Assembly: GCA_019634595.1 (NCBI GenBank)
Contig: JAHCBC010000002.1
Span: 930,001 to 994,000, forward strand
Reading direction: 5' to 3'
Length of the DNA: 64,000 nucleotides
Origin: Akkermansiaceae bacterium
GTDB taxonomy: Bacteria > Verrucomicrobiota > Verrucomicrobiia > Verrucomicrobiales > Akkermansiaceae
Position 1 is the stretch's first letter. Each line of letters opens with the position of its first letter. A model generated the notes under the pieces. It saw only the letters and a list, made by a program, of their open reading frames with translations, ran no database searches and was not told the DNA's origin. A program made the translations under genes and the position numbers. This document shows positions 52,200 to 61,031 of the stretch, piece after piece.

Positions 52200-53483
52200 T
52201 TATTGGAATTTCTTGAGCACTTCGGCCCGTTTCTTCTCGTCACGGATTTTTCCGGCGAGTTCTCGTGACGCCTCCTTGTTGGAACGCGCGGCCCATCCAT
52301 CGAGGAAGGTGGTGAGGATCTCGTCGTTGCCGGTCGATTCGTGGTATTGCCCGGCGAGCTTCGCTGCATTGGTGAACTGCTTCCGGTCGTCGAATCCGGC
52401 CATGTCGGACAGTGCCTTGCCCGTCGCTTTGTCCTCAGATCCCGGGGCCTGCGCGGCGGCCCATGTCCGCATCTCATCGATCTGTACGGAGGTGACGGGC
52501 GCGGAGTGGTTCAAGGTGGACAGGCGTCCCTGTGCCGCCCTGGTGACGATGGCGGCACGCTCCGCCTCCGTGGCCTGGATGCGCTCCATGTAGGCAGCGA
52601 CCTCCGCGTAGCCTTTCTCCGAGGCGAGCTTCGCCGCCGGCTGGCCGAGCGCGTCCGGTTTCTCCTTTTCAGATGCCTGCTCGCGGACGAGCTTGGCGAA
52701 GGCGGAGTGATCCTCTTCCTTCAGGTTGGAGAGTTCATGATGCTTGAGGATCTCACCGCGTTGTTCTTCGGGTAACTTCCCAAGCCTGCGGGATGCTTCA
52801 TCCGGATCCGAGCTGATGAGGAGGGACAGCAGCGCCCCTTCGAACTGCGTGCGTGCCTGGCTTTTTCCGTTCAGCGCCTTGCTGTCGAACTTGCCCTCCG
52901 CGATCTGTCCGTCGAACCAGGCGGTCGCCGCCGCCGGATCTTTCTCCGCCCATTGCTTCAATGCGGAGGAAAGCTGCCAGCCCCAGATGCCATTCCTGTC
53001 ATTCAGCCGGTCGAGGAAGCGGTTGAGCGCCAGCTCCGGCTCCTTCTGGGCCAGAGGCCCGGCCAGCATCTGCTCCAGCATCATCCGCTCCTGCACCGTC
53101 AGGTCCAGGGCGGCGATCTCATCCAGCGCATCCGCCAGTTCCTCCGCGGTCATCTTCTGCAGCCGCTGCTGGAGCCGGATCATTGATTTCATGTCCCCCA
53201 TGCCGCCCCCCCGCTGCATCTGGCCCATCTGCCCGGCCAGTTCTTTCCAATCGAACGGTTCCTCCTTTGGTCCCTCTTTCTTCACGGTGGCCCGGGAACG
53301 CTCAGGTGTTGTCGCCGGGCGGTCGATGCCCTCGCCGCCCGGACGGGACCGCTGCGCGGAAATGCGGCTGCCGAGATCCTTGTTTTCCGTCTCGATCCTG
53401 GAAATGGTCGCCGTCTGCGAACCGAGCCAGATGGCTCCGCCGATGGCGACGACGAGGGGTGGGAGAGTGGTCCCGGGTTTCAT
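52200..53483 (-). CDS. Membrane-anchored helical-repeat protein, paralogue 1 (operon start)
   Basis: This 427-residue protein has an N-terminal helix (PPLVVAIGGAIWLGSQTAT) followed by a Gln/Arg/Gly-rich linker containing MGQMQRGGGMGDMKS, then repeats EELADALDEIAALDLTVQER and DPAAATAWFDGQIAEGKFDS. It is the first gene of a four-gene leftward operon of alternating A and B paralogues. A large inverted repeat (53549-53716) lies 66 bp upstream of its start and probably overlaps the promoter region. Function is unknown. Confidence 0.78.
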   Translation of the reverse strand: MKPGTTLPPLVVAIGGAIWLGSQTATISRIETENKDLGSRISAQRSRPGGEGIDRPATTPERSRATVKKEGPKEEPFDWKELAGQMGQMQRGGGMGDMKSMIRLQQRLQKMTAEELADALDEIAALDLTVQERMMLEQMLAGPLAQKEPELALNRFLDRLNDRNGIWGWQLSSALKQWAEKDPAAATAWFDGQIAEGKFDSKALNGKSQARTQFEGALLSLLISSDPDEASRRLGKLPEEQRGEILKHHELSNLKEEDHSAFAKLVREQASEKEKPDALGQPAAKLASEKGYAEVAAYMERIQATEAERAAIVTRAAQGRLSTLNHSAPVTSVQIDEMRTWAAAQAPGSEDKATGKALSDMAGFDDRKQFTNAAKLAGQYHESTGNDEILTTFLDGWAARSNKEASRELAGKIRDEKKRAEVLKKFQ

Positions 53484-53548
53484 GGGTTCCTATCCTTTAA
53501 CCACATCGATCGCGGAAGGGAGAGGAAAAAACGAAACGCCGGGGGTAA

Positions 53549-53716
53549 AACGAAACGCGGAGGCGGGGAGGTCGCGGAGAGGAGTGCGGAGAAGTTTTTT
53601 GAAATCAGTGAATCAGTGCAATCAGTTGTCATCCTCTCCAATCAAGCACACGGATCACAACGGATTGCAGCCCCTCCGCGCCTCTCTCCGCGACCTCCCC
53701 GCCTCCGCGTTTCGTT
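53549..53716. repeat. Inverted-repeat element with 33-bp perfect arms
   Basis: The arm starting at 53549 (AACGAAACGCGGAGGCGGGG...) reappears as its reverse complement ending at 53716. The first 33 bp are identical and 6 of the next 9 also match. The 84-nt interior is AT-richer and contains a tandem AATCAGTGAATCAGTGCAATCAG run. It is unlike the palindromes at 38911 and 41064 in sequence. It looks like a MITE or a palindromic intergenic unit, placed between a leftward operon and the 3' end of the next leftward gene. Confidence 0.88.
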
Positions 53717-53740
53717 CCAAAATAACCCGCCGGAAAGGTA

Positions 53741-54655
53741 TCAAAGCCCGCGGTACTGTGCCGCCAGCCTCTTCGCCGTGGCGATGGTGTTGCGGTGCAG
53801 CTTTGCCGTGAATTCCGGCTGCCGGTTGTAGCCGCCTCCGTAGAGGATGGCCACCGGGATGCGGTTCTTGATGAAAGCGGAAAGCAGCACCTCGTCCCGC
53901 CGCTGGATGTCCTTCAGGGAAAGGTGCATCTGTCCGAAGCGGTCGTTGCGGTGGTTGTCAGCCCCGGAAATCCAGATCACCAGGTCCGGAGCGAAGTCAT
54001 CCAGCGCCTTCGCCAGCGTGCCGAAAAGCTGCTGCAAGTACATCTCCCCCTCCACATAGCGGATGGTCTCCACATCCAGGGAGCCGGTGATCTTCTTCGT
54101 CGGGTAGTTCTTCCCGACGTGGATGGAGTAGGTGAAGACGCGCGGATCATTTCCCAGGATGGCCGCCGTCCCGTTCCCCTGGTGGGCGTCCGTGTCCACC
54201 ACCATGATCTTGATGGCGGGCTGCTTTTCCTGAAGGTCGCGGATGGCGACGGCGATGTCGTTGAAGACGCAGTAGCCTTCGCCGTGCTCGCTGAAGGCAT
54301 GGTGGGTGCCCCCGGCCAGGCAGACGCCCACGCCTTCCTCCAGCGCCGCGTGGCAGGCCCGGCGGGTCGCCTCCACCTCCGTCGCGCTGCGCGCGAAAAG
54401 TTTCCCGTCCACCGGCAGGCCCAGCAGGATCTGCTCCTTCCGGTCCAGCGCGCCGGACTGGATCTTGCCGATGTAGTCCCGCTCATGCACCCGCTGGAGC
54501 AGATGCACGTCCGCCGGGCGCACGTCGATGATCTCCTCCGGCTTCAGGATGCCGCCCTCCAGCAGCATGTCCTTCGACACCCGGAACTTCTCCATCGGGA
54601 ACGGATGGCCCGCCGGCAGGGCGAGTTCGAAATCCTGTGAGTAGAAGCAGCGCAT
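53741..54655 (-). CDS. Histone deacetylase/AcuC-family zinc hydrolase
   Basis: This 304-residue arginase-deacetylase-fold enzyme starts at MRCFYSQDFELALPAGHP (54655); an upstream ATG at 54697 is less likely. The catalytic His pair lies at residues 118-119 (GGTHHAFSEHG) and the zinc ligands are Asp156, His158 (VDTDAHQGNG) and Asp233 (SGADNHRND). Bacterial members deacetylate small molecules, acetyl-CoA synthetase or polyamines. Asn rather than Pro in the GADNHRND loop places it in the group with short bacterial HDAC-like proteins. No acuA or acs gene is adjacent. Confidence 0.9.
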   Translation of the reverse strand: MRCFYSQDFELALPAGHPFPMEKFRVSKDMLLEGGILKPEEIIDVRPADVHLLQRVHERDYIGKIQSGALDRKEQILLGLPVDGKLFARSATEVEATRRACHAALEEGVGVCLAGGTHHAFSEHGEGYCVFNDIAVAIRDLQEKQPAIKIMVVDTDAHQGNGTAAILGNDPRVFTYSIHVGKNYPTKKITGSLDVETIRYVEGEMYLQQLFGTLAKALDDFAPDLVIWISGADNHRNDRFGQMHLSLKDIQRRDEVLLSAFIKNRIPVAILYGGGYNRQPEFTAKLHRNTIATAKRLAAQYRGL

Positions 54656-54793
54656 GGCATGAGCCTCACGGATGTTCCGCCGGGAGTCCAGAGGCATTGC
54701 GCGGAATGAGGGCTCGCCGCAGTTGCCTCATTTCCCGCGCCATTCAGTCGCCGGTCGTCGTCGGGCTCTTGTTCCGTCTTTGGGAGAAGAACG

Positions 54794-55246
54794 TCAGGGA
54801 TCAGGCGTCGGAGAAAGCCGTTTTTCTGCATCCGCCTGTTTGTCCTGTGGTGTTTCTGGAAGGATTGTAGCGGAGTCAGTAACAGAAATTAACGCTACCG
54901 CGTCGGTTTCGAAATGGGCAAAATAGCTTGTCCAGCAATCGGAAACCTCTGTTGCAACCTCTGCTCCGCATTCGCAAACCTGATTAGGACCATCACACCC
55001 ATCCCTGCCGCAGCACCCGCTATGACGTCGCGCTTCGGGATGGTAACCTAGTCCGAATCTGTCGTCCAAGTTGATAAGGCAGTGGCCGTTCAATCGCTCA
55101 GGTTGAATGTCATGCGCAATCCAGTAATGCCCCCGCGGAATCATGTTTTTGCAGTCAGGCCAATCAGGATCAAAGTCCACAGGCACTGGTTCCAGGCAGC
55201 CAGTGAGGAATCTTCCACAGTTGCTACACTGGATGCGGAATAACAT
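54794..55246 (-). CDS. Cys-rich hypothetical protein
   Basis: This 150-residue soluble protein has several Cys pairs that could bind zinc: CSNCGRFLTGC at the N-terminus, and SGCCGRDGCDGPNQVCECG near residue 95. It begins MLFRIQCSNCGRF like short zinc-ribbon proteins. I know no family name. The C-terminal 25 residues are polar and probably disordered. It stands alone between the deacetylase and the toxin-antitoxin pair. Confidence 0.65.
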   Translation of the reverse strand: MLFRIQCSNCGRFLTGCLEPVPVDFDPDWPDCKNMIPRGHYWIAHDIQPERLNGHCLINLDDRFGLGYHPEARRHSGCCGRDGCDGPNQVCECGAEVATEVSDCWTSYFAHFETDAVALISVTDSATILPETPQDKQADAEKRLSPTPDP

Positions 55247-55296
55247 GTGGGGCGGTGTGACCCGGACAAACGTCCGCTTGTTGGACTGTCGATAGG

Positions 55297-55548
55297 TTAT
55301 TCAGACAGTTCATCTCCTGGATCAGGAGGGCATGAGGGGACGAGGTCGAGAATGCGTTCGAACTCTTTCAGATCCGCTCGCTCGGCGCGCTGCCTCAGAT
55401 AATCCACGGTATCCAATGCCGAGAGCTTCTCAGCGGCGGCGGTGATGAGGAACTGATTCATCGAATACCCGTCCTTCGCCGCCAATTCCTTGATGGCACG
55501 GTGGAGGGATTCGGGAACCCGGATGGACATGGTAGCCATAGTCGTCAA
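55297..55548 (-). CDS. Ribbon-helix-helix antitoxin (CopG-like)
   Basis: This 83-residue protein has an N-terminal ribbon-helix-helix: strand TMSIRVPESLH, helix 1 RAIKELAAKDGYS, then MNQFLITAAAEKLSAL. The acidic C-terminal tail (PDPGDELSE) is where such antitoxins usually wrap the toxin. Its start overlaps the stop of the PIN toxin gene by 4 nt. It should bind the operator in front of the pair as well as the toxin. The toxin comes first in the transcript, the reverse of the commonest order. Confidence 0.85.
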   Translation of the reverse strand: MTTMATMSIRVPESLHRAIKELAAKDGYSMNQFLITAAAEKLSALDTVDYLRQRAERADLKEFERILDLVPSCPPDPGDELSE

Positions 55549-55955
55549 ATCATGGTTAGGGCTTGCGAAGGAGTGATGATGCGGATGCCAAGTGTTTCGG
55601 ATCCTCGGAAATCTTTGGTGTTCTGGGTGATGATGAATGGAGCGCCCGCAGCCAGCGCCAGCTCAAGGACGAGGTCATCATCAGGATCGGTGAGAAACGG
55701 ACGCCAAGTGTAGAAAATTTTCTGGTGCTGGGAGAGCCTGCACAAGCCATCAACCACCTTGATGATCTGAGTTGGAGCGAGAGAAGGGACGAGCCCGGGA
55801 CGCAAGCAGACCTCTTCATATTCGACGGCAAGGGCAACGGACAATGCCAAGCGGATCTGGCCCGCGAGGACCGCGCGCAAAACACGGTGACTCGCTCCGT
55901 CGCTGGAGCGGAGAGCGGAAACCAGAACGCATGTATCGAGGATCGCATACACCAA
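55545..55955 (-). CDS. PIN-domain toxin
   Basis: This 136-residue PIN endoribonuclease belongs to the group annotated as putative toxin component, PIN family. The first catalytic Asp is in AILDTCVLVSAL, a Glu in EYEEVCLRPG, and the C-terminal Asp cluster in FLTDPDDDLVLELALAAG, followed by ITQNTKDF. These four acids hold the metal for RNA cleavage, so it looks active. The target RNA (often tRNA) is unknown. It is translated just before its antitoxin with a 4-nt overlap. Confidence 0.88.
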   Translation of the reverse strand: MVYAILDTCVLVSALRSSDGASHRVLRAVLAGQIRLALSVALAVEYEEVCLRPGLVPSLAPTQIIKVVDGLCRLSQHQKIFYTWRPFLTDPDDDLVLELALAAGAPFIITQNTKDFRGSETLGIRIITPSQALTMI

Positions 55956-56031
55956 TTAGGTATTATCCGTGATACCATAGTCGGCGCAAGAGGTATTTTC
56001 AGTGACGATCGATCATTCGGCGATAGCCGCC

Positions 56032-56844
56032 TCATTTACCGCGCTTCATCGGCACACGGATCTCATCCGGCGGGTCCTTCCCGATCAGCACGGAAGCATC
56101 TTCATAGCCCTCGCTCCCGATGGTGAGGCGGAACGGGTTGTTGGCGATCCCTTCTAGATCCACGATCATGCCGTCGGTGGTCGCGGTGGTTCCTGCCCGG
56201 AAAAGGGGCAGCTCGACATTCCTGCTGGCCGGGGAGTTCGAAGAATCCTTCAGGCGGACCGCGTTCAGATTCTCTCCCGTTTCCGCATCGTAGGGGATCA
56301 GGCTGACCTTCACCGGATAGCTGCCGCGCAGGCTCTCCATACTCCACCATTCCAAAGTCTGGTGGAGGGTGGAGAAGAAGAACGAAACGACCAGGACCGC
56401 TGCCGCGATGCGAGAGGTGACGTCCTTATCCACGCGCTTTTCCCCCGCTGGGACCATTTTGCAACTGAACCACTCCCGCTGCGTCCTCCGTAGCAGCACG
56501 ACAAGCGCGTAGATCGCCGCCACCGAGAGGAGGCCGCCTGAGATCATGTCCCGCAATGAGCCGGGATGGGTCCACGGGATCTTGCCCCCCGCGTAGAGGC
56601 CGGCATGGAGCAATCCGGGAAGCAGCAGCATCACGGAAATGACGATGCCGGCGATCCAGTGGCCCCGCCTGCGGCTGAGCAGCCCCCAGCCGATGAAGGC
56701 GATCAGGAAACCGAGATCCCATGACGAATGTCCGGCCAGCGCCCCGGCCACCATGCCCACAAACGTGAACGTCCCCCATCCCAGCAGGAGCGCCGCGGTG
56801 GTGACCACGTGGAACGGTGGGAGGGGCGGCTGCATTTCCTTCAT
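56032..56844 (-). CDS. Hypothetical membrane protein with C-terminal periplasmic domain
   Basis: This 270-residue protein has four or five hydrophobic helices in its first 165 residues (LLLGWGTFTFVGMVAGALAG, GFLIAFIGWGLL, IAGIVISVMLLLPGLLHAGL, VAAIYALVVLL, AAVLVVSFFFSTLHQ). A soluble domain of about 100 residues follows, with beta-rich segments (YPVKVSLIPYDAETGENLNA, IVDLEGIANNPFRLTIGSEG) like a carboxypeptidase-regulatory fold. No catalytic motif is seen. It is alone on its strand. Confidence 0.7.
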   Translation of the reverse strand: MKEMQPPLPPFHVVTTAALLLGWGTFTFVGMVAGALAGHSSWDLGFLIAFIGWGLLSRRRGHWIAGIVISVMLLLPGLLHAGLYAGGKIPWTHPGSLRDMISGGLLSVAAIYALVVLLRRTQREWFSCKMVPAGEKRVDKDVTSRIAAAVLVVSFFFSTLHQTLEWWSMESLRGSYPVKVSLIPYDAETGENLNAVRLKDSSNSPASRNVELPLFRAGTTATTDGMIVDLEGIANNPFRLTIGSEGYEDASVLIGKDPPDEIRVPMKRGK

Positions 56845-57080
56845 CCCGGAAGGTTGGGGAAGCCGCCGGTCGGATGCAATGGCGGCAATCCGGCTACGGG
56901 TTTCCGTGGAGGTTTGCGCTGGCGGAGGTTCGATGGAATGGTAGTCTTGTCGTTAGTGCTGCTTTCTGCCGGTATTTTACGCAGTATTGCGGGAAAGGAG
57001 TCGCAATGGTATCCGCTTCCTCTGGTAAGGATCGAATTTTGTGTTTGGTGGTTTTAATACGAGCTGGCGGTCGATCGGTA

Positions 57081-57359
57081 ATGAAAGCAGAAGAAGCATT
57101 TAATGTGATCAATAACCTGCACGTGAGGGAGGCGTTGAGAAGATTTCAGCCTCAATGGTCGATTGTATCCATCTCATCTGCCGGCGAGATTATGGGTGTT
57201 GCCACTTATAAGAACTGCCCTCAAACGAAGGAACAGTTGGATGTTTTCAACGAGTTTCCCGGTTCGATCCAAATCACTGCGTGGCCAGATAGGTTCAGCT
57301 CGGTCGAAGCGCTGGAAAAGGTTGTCAGGGAATCGGTTGATCTTGCCCGTAAATATTGA
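57081..57359 (+). CDS. Small hypothetical protein
   Basis: This 92-residue protein begins MKAEEAFNVINNLHVREALR. It contains VSISSAGEIMGVATYKNCPQ and ends in a helix (VEALEKVVRESVDLARKY), which together suggest a compact alpha/beta fold. An upstream in-frame extension to 56817 is antisense to the previous gene and is not believed. I recognise no family. Composition here is less GC-rich than the neighbours, which may indicate recent arrival. Confidence 0.6.
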   Translation: MKAEEAFNVINNLHVREALRRFQPQWSIVSISSAGEIMGVATYKNCPQTKEQLDVFNEFPGSIQITAWPDRFSSVEALEKVVRESVDLARKY

Positions 57360-57547
57360 GAATGGCCGCTGCCTGCTTCAGTGGATCATGGGTGTCAGAC
57401 AATGGCACCGCTGCGCACTCCCCCTCGTGCAGCCCTTGAGTGGGGGCCGCTCTCCTGAACCTGTTCGTCGCAAACTTGATGTTCCCCCCCCCGTTGATTT
57501 CTCGCTCCGTACTTGATTCCCATCCCGGGATTCCGGACGCTCCGTCC

Positions 57548-57910
57548 GTGTTTCAGATCGTCTTCAATGAAATCAGCGCGGCGGAGATCTCCGCTTTGGG
57601 CACGCTCGAGCAGCTCGAACTGCTGGAGGAGTTCAAGGTTTCCCAAAAAGACCTGGAGACCCTGAATGGTGAGCGCTTCGGCAAGATCGACCGCGACGGA
57701 AAGATCCTCTACCGTTTCCGGGCGAAGGACTACCGCATCTATTTCTCCGTGAAGGAAGGCTCCGTGATCGTCCACCGTGTTCTGCACAAGGGGACGTTCT
57801 CCGATTTCCTGTTCCGCTCGAAGATGCCACTCGGCGAAGACGAGGAGCTGGCGAAATCGAAGCACTTCTGGAAACTCATCGACGAAGGCCGGAACGCGAA
57901 GCGCCTGTGA
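57548..57910 (+). CDS. RelE-like / cytotoxic translational repressor-type protein
   Basis: The frame is 120 residues from the GTG at 57548 (VFQIVFNEISAAEISALGT), which fits the conserved start better than the ATG at 57440. The core DRDGKILYRFRAKDYRIYF followed by VKEGSVIVHRVLHKGT is the RelE/ParE-type beta-sheet, with the basic residues that contact RNA in toxins. The C-terminal extension (FLFRSKMPLGEDEELAK and beyond) is longer than in classical RelE. No antitoxin gene is adjacent, so it may be a housekeeping relative rather than a toxin. Confidence 0.65.
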   Translation: MFQIVFNEISAAEISALGTLEQLELLEEFKVSQKDLETLNGERFGKIDRDGKILYRFRAKDYRIYFSVKEGSVIVHRVLHKGTFSDFLFRSKMPLGEDEELAKSKHFWKLIDEGRNAKRL

Positions 57911-58063
57911 TGCCGCCCTGCCGGACTGGGACCGCGGGATTTATCCCGCCCCATGGAACCCGGCGAAACCAAGCGGAATGAATTCCGCGGTCCTGGCCAC
58001 AACCCGACGCGATCCCGCTGATTTGATGCTGACAGCCGCGGGTGTCCGCTGCATTTTCCGGAA

Positions 58064-58750
58064 ATGAGATGGCTCGGTCTGCTGCTGGCGCTCGCGGTTG
58101 TGGGGGGCAGTTGGTTCATGTTCTCCCGCTCCGGTGAGCGGCTGGAGGTGCTGGAGAGCCGCATCGACGCGCTGCTGGAATCCGGCGACCAGGAGGTCGA
58201 GATCCCCGGCCTGGAGAATGCGATCCATTCGCTGGAAACGACCCGCACGTTCAATGGCATCCTGTTGGCCATCGGCAGCGCCGCATTTCTCGGCACGCTG
58301 TTCGTGACCTTCATCCTGCCAAGCTGGGCCAGCCGTGTTTCCCAGTCCGTCTATGGCAGCAATGCGGAGGTGGACGAGCCGACCGTCCTCCACGAAGCCC
58401 GTGGGCTGGTTGCGAAAGGGGAGTATGACGCCGCCATCGCCGCTTTCCGGAAAGCCGTGGAGGAGGACCCCACCAACTGCCTGCCGTGGACGGAGATCGC
58501 CCGCATCCACTCCCGCCACCTCGACCAACCGGGGCAAGCGGTGGCCATCCTCAACGAGGCGCTCGCGTTCCGGGATTGGCCGCAGGAGGAGCAGTCCTTC
58601 CTCCTGTTCCGCTTGGCGGACCTCCACAATGAGGATCCGCAGGGCAGGGGACAGGCGGTGGCCATGCTGCGGCGGGTCATCCAGTCGTTCCCGGACTCCC
58701 GCCACGCCATGAACGCCCGCCAACGGCTGAAGGAGTGGGGAGCGGCCTGA
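58064..58750 (+). CDS. Membrane protein with TPR-like repeats
   Basis: This 228-residue protein has two membrane helices (WLGLLLALAVVGGSWFMF; FNGILLAIGSAAFLGTLFVTF) flanking a short periplasmic coil. A cytoplasmic part follows with TPR-type units: LVAKGEYDAAIAAFRKAVEE, then QPGQAVAILNEALAF and RGQAVAMLRRVIQSFPDS. TPR domains mediate protein assembly. It is 7 bp from comEC on the same strand and so may be cotranscribed; whether it assists DNA uptake is speculation. Confidence 0.8.
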   Translation: MRWLGLLLALAVVGGSWFMFSRSGERLEVLESRIDALLESGDQEVEIPGLENAIHSLETTRTFNGILLAIGSAAFLGTLFVTFILPSWASRVSQSVYGSNAEVDEPTVLHEARGLVAKGEYDAAIAAFRKAVEEDPTNCLPWTEIARIHSRHLDQPGQAVAILNEALAFRDWPQEEQSFLLFRLADLHNEDPQGRGQAVAMLRRVIQSFPDSRHAMNARQRLKEWGAA

Positions 58751-58757
58751 TCATTCC

Positions 58758-61019
58758 ATGACCGGCCCGGCCATGATTTCCGCGATGAAGGACCGCACCG
58801 GGAAATTTTCCGGACGCCACCCCTTGTTCGCGGTGGCATGTGTGGCCGTCTGCGCGGTGGTTGCGGCGGACTGGCACTGGGTGGTCGGAGTTTTGGTCGC
58901 TCTCATCGGGGGAGGGTTCGGGTGGTTTTCCGGAAAGCCGGGACGTGGGATCGCCTGGCTGGTATGTGGGTTGGTAGCGGTGGCCGTGTTCTCGGTGCGG
59001 AATGATGGCCACCTGAGGGCGGAAAGTGGATTGGTCGATACCGGCGGGCGCTATGAAGCTGTCATCCTGGCGAATGCCAAAGGCGGTCCCGGCCGTTGGT
59101 CCGCTCCCGCCCGCATTTCCGAGGGACCGTGGAAAGGCACCCGGATCCAGTGGGAAGGTTCGGGCGACTTGCCGGTGGCCGGAGCCCGTGTCAGCGGGGG
59201 AGGGAACTTCGTGGAGCTGCGGGAGCCGCGGAATCCGGAGGAGTTCGATGAGGCGCAGTGGCTGCGGAGAAAGGGAGTGGCGGCGGTTTTCCGGTCACGG
59301 GACAATGCGGTCCACACCGGCCCGCTGGCGGCATTCGGGGCGGTGGTCCGCACGGGATTTCGGACCGGGGTGACCGAGGGTCTGGAGGAAGATTCGCGGC
59401 AGGCGAAGGTCATCCGTGCCATCGTCATCGGCGAGTCTCCGGCGGATGCGGATGAGCTGGTGGCCGCGTTCCGCAACAGCGGCACGCTCCACATTTTCTC
59501 CGTCAGCGGCATGCACGTGGCCATGGTGGGCGGCATCGCGTGGTTCGTCCTCCGGCAACTGCGGGTTTCCCGCCGCCGGGCGGTCCTGCTCATTCTGCCG
59601 TTGGTCTTCGGCTACTCATGGATCACCGGCAACAGCGCTCCGGCGGTCCGCTCCGCCTGGATGATGGCGGTGTTCCTCCTCGCCTTCAGTTTCCGGCGCC
59701 AGCCGGACCTGCTCAACGCACTGGGCGCGGTGCTGCTGGCGGCGGTGCTGTGGGACGGGAACCTGCTGTTCCAGCCGGGTGTGCAGATGTCCTATGGAGT
59801 GGTCGCCGCCATCGCGGTGGGGACTTCGTGGGCTTCCCGCTGGTTCGCCTGGATGGCGGAAAAGGAAGAGTATCTGCCGGACAGCCTCATGACCGGGTGG
59901 CAGGCGCGCTGGCTCCTGTGGCGGAAGCGGCTGGCCACCTCGCTGGGCGTCTCCACCGCGGCCTGGATCGGCTCGACCCCGCTGACCATCTGGCATTTCG
60001 GGCTGGTCACTCCGGTCGCGTTGATCGGCACCCTGTTTCTAAGTATCCCGGTGACACTGATGCTGGGGGCGGCGTTGTTTTCCGCCTCGATCCATCCGTT
60101 GGCACCCCGGGCGGCCGGATGGCTCAACATGGTGAATGGAAAGGTGGCGGATGTCTGCGTGGTGCTGGCGCAGGGGCTTTCCTCCATCCCTGGCTCTCAT
60201 TTCACGACCAAGCCGTCGGGCGAGCCGATGCTGGTGGTCTATGATCTCGATTATGGGGCTGCCGCCGCGTGTTTCTCCGGTGGGCGGGAGGGAGCGGTGC
60301 TGCTGGACTGTGGGGATCCCCGGGCCTTCCGCTTCCGGGTCGCCCGGTCGCTGCGAGGCATGGGGATCGAGCCGGACTCGGTGGTCATCAGCCAGCCGGA
60401 CGGCGGGCATCTGGGCGGTGCCTCCGATGTGTGGGAGGCATTTCCCATCCGCCAGGCATGGATGCCCGTTGAAAAGGCCCGCAGCCCCGTGTTCCGGGAG
60501 TGGCTCCGCGACGGACCGGACGCCGGGGTGAAAATCCTCAAAGCCGGGGAGGTGGATGAACTTCCCTTCCCGGATGGCGCACGGCTGGAGGTGCTGCACG
60601 TGCCTGACCCTGCTGCCCAGAATGCGCGCGCGTCCAGCCGGGTCGCGGTTTTCCGCCTCCACTGGCGGGGCTGGAAGGTGCTCCTGACCGGGGACGCAGG
60701 GATGATGGCGGAGGCACGCATGCTGGCATCCGGCAGGGACCTGTCCGCGGATGTGATCATCACCGGGAGGCATCCATCCGACCCGACGCTCGGCGCGGTG
60801 TTTCTGGATGCCGTGCGGCCGCAAGCCATCATCGCCCGCCACTCGGACTTCCCGGCGACCGAGCGGCTGGATCCCCGGCAGGTCGCTTTCTGGGAATCCC
60901 GCGGCATCACCGTGGTCCACCAGGGAAAAACCGGCGGCGTCACCATCCGCGTGGATGGCGACGGGGACCTGCTGCTGGAAGGATATGTGGACGGCTCCGT
61001 GGTCAGGCTCAGGCGCTGA
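58758..61019 (+). CDS. comEC: ComEC/Rec2 DNA-uptake channel
   Basis: This 753-residue multi-span protein has an N-terminal helix bundle, a DUF4131-type soluble domain (GARVSGGGNFVELREPRNPEEFD), then the Competence domain with the signature FRNSGTLHIFSVSGMHVAMV near residue 240 and several helices. The C-terminal metallo-beta-lactamase-like domain has lost the usual HxHxDH start: SQPDGGHLGG stands where SHxDxDHxGG is normal, so the nuclease may be inactive. The protein would carry single-stranded DNA across the inner membrane. No other competence gene is adjacent. Confidence 0.9.
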   Translation: MTGPAMISAMKDRTGKFSGRHPLFAVACVAVCAVVAADWHWVVGVLVALIGGGFGWFSGKPGRGIAWLVCGLVAVAVFSVRNDGHLRAESGLVDTGGRYEAVILANAKGGPGRWSAPARISEGPWKGTRIQWEGSGDLPVAGARVSGGGNFVELREPRNPEEFDEAQWLRRKGVAAVFRSRDNAVHTGPLAAFGAVVRTGFRTGVTEGLEEDSRQAKVIRAIVIGESPADADELVAAFRNSGTLHIFSVSGMHVAMVGGIAWFVLRQLRVSRRRAVLLILPLVFGYSWITGNSAPAVRSAWMMAVFLLAFSFRRQPDLLNALGAVLLAAVLWDGNLLFQPGVQMSYGVVAAIAVGTSWASRWFAWMAEKEEYLPDSLMTGWQARWLLWRKRLATSLGVSTAAWIGSTPLTIWHFGLVTPVALIGTLFLSIPVTLMLGAALFSASIHPLAPRAAGWLNMVNGKVADVCVVLAQGLSSIPGSHFTTKPSGEPMLVVYDLDYGAAAACFSGGREGAVLLDCGDPRAFRFRVARSLRGMGIEPDSVVISQPDGGHLGGASDVWEAFPIRQAWMPVEKARSPVFREWLRDGPDAGVKILKAGEVDELPFPDGARLEVLHVPDPAAQNARASSRVAVFRLHWRGWKVLLTGDAGMMAEARMLASGRDLSADVIITGRHPSDPTLGAVFLDAVRPQAIIARHSDFPATERLDPRQVAFWESRGITVVHQGKTGGVTIRVDGDGDLLLEGYVDGSVVRLRR

Positions 61020-61031
61020 ATATGGCGGCGA

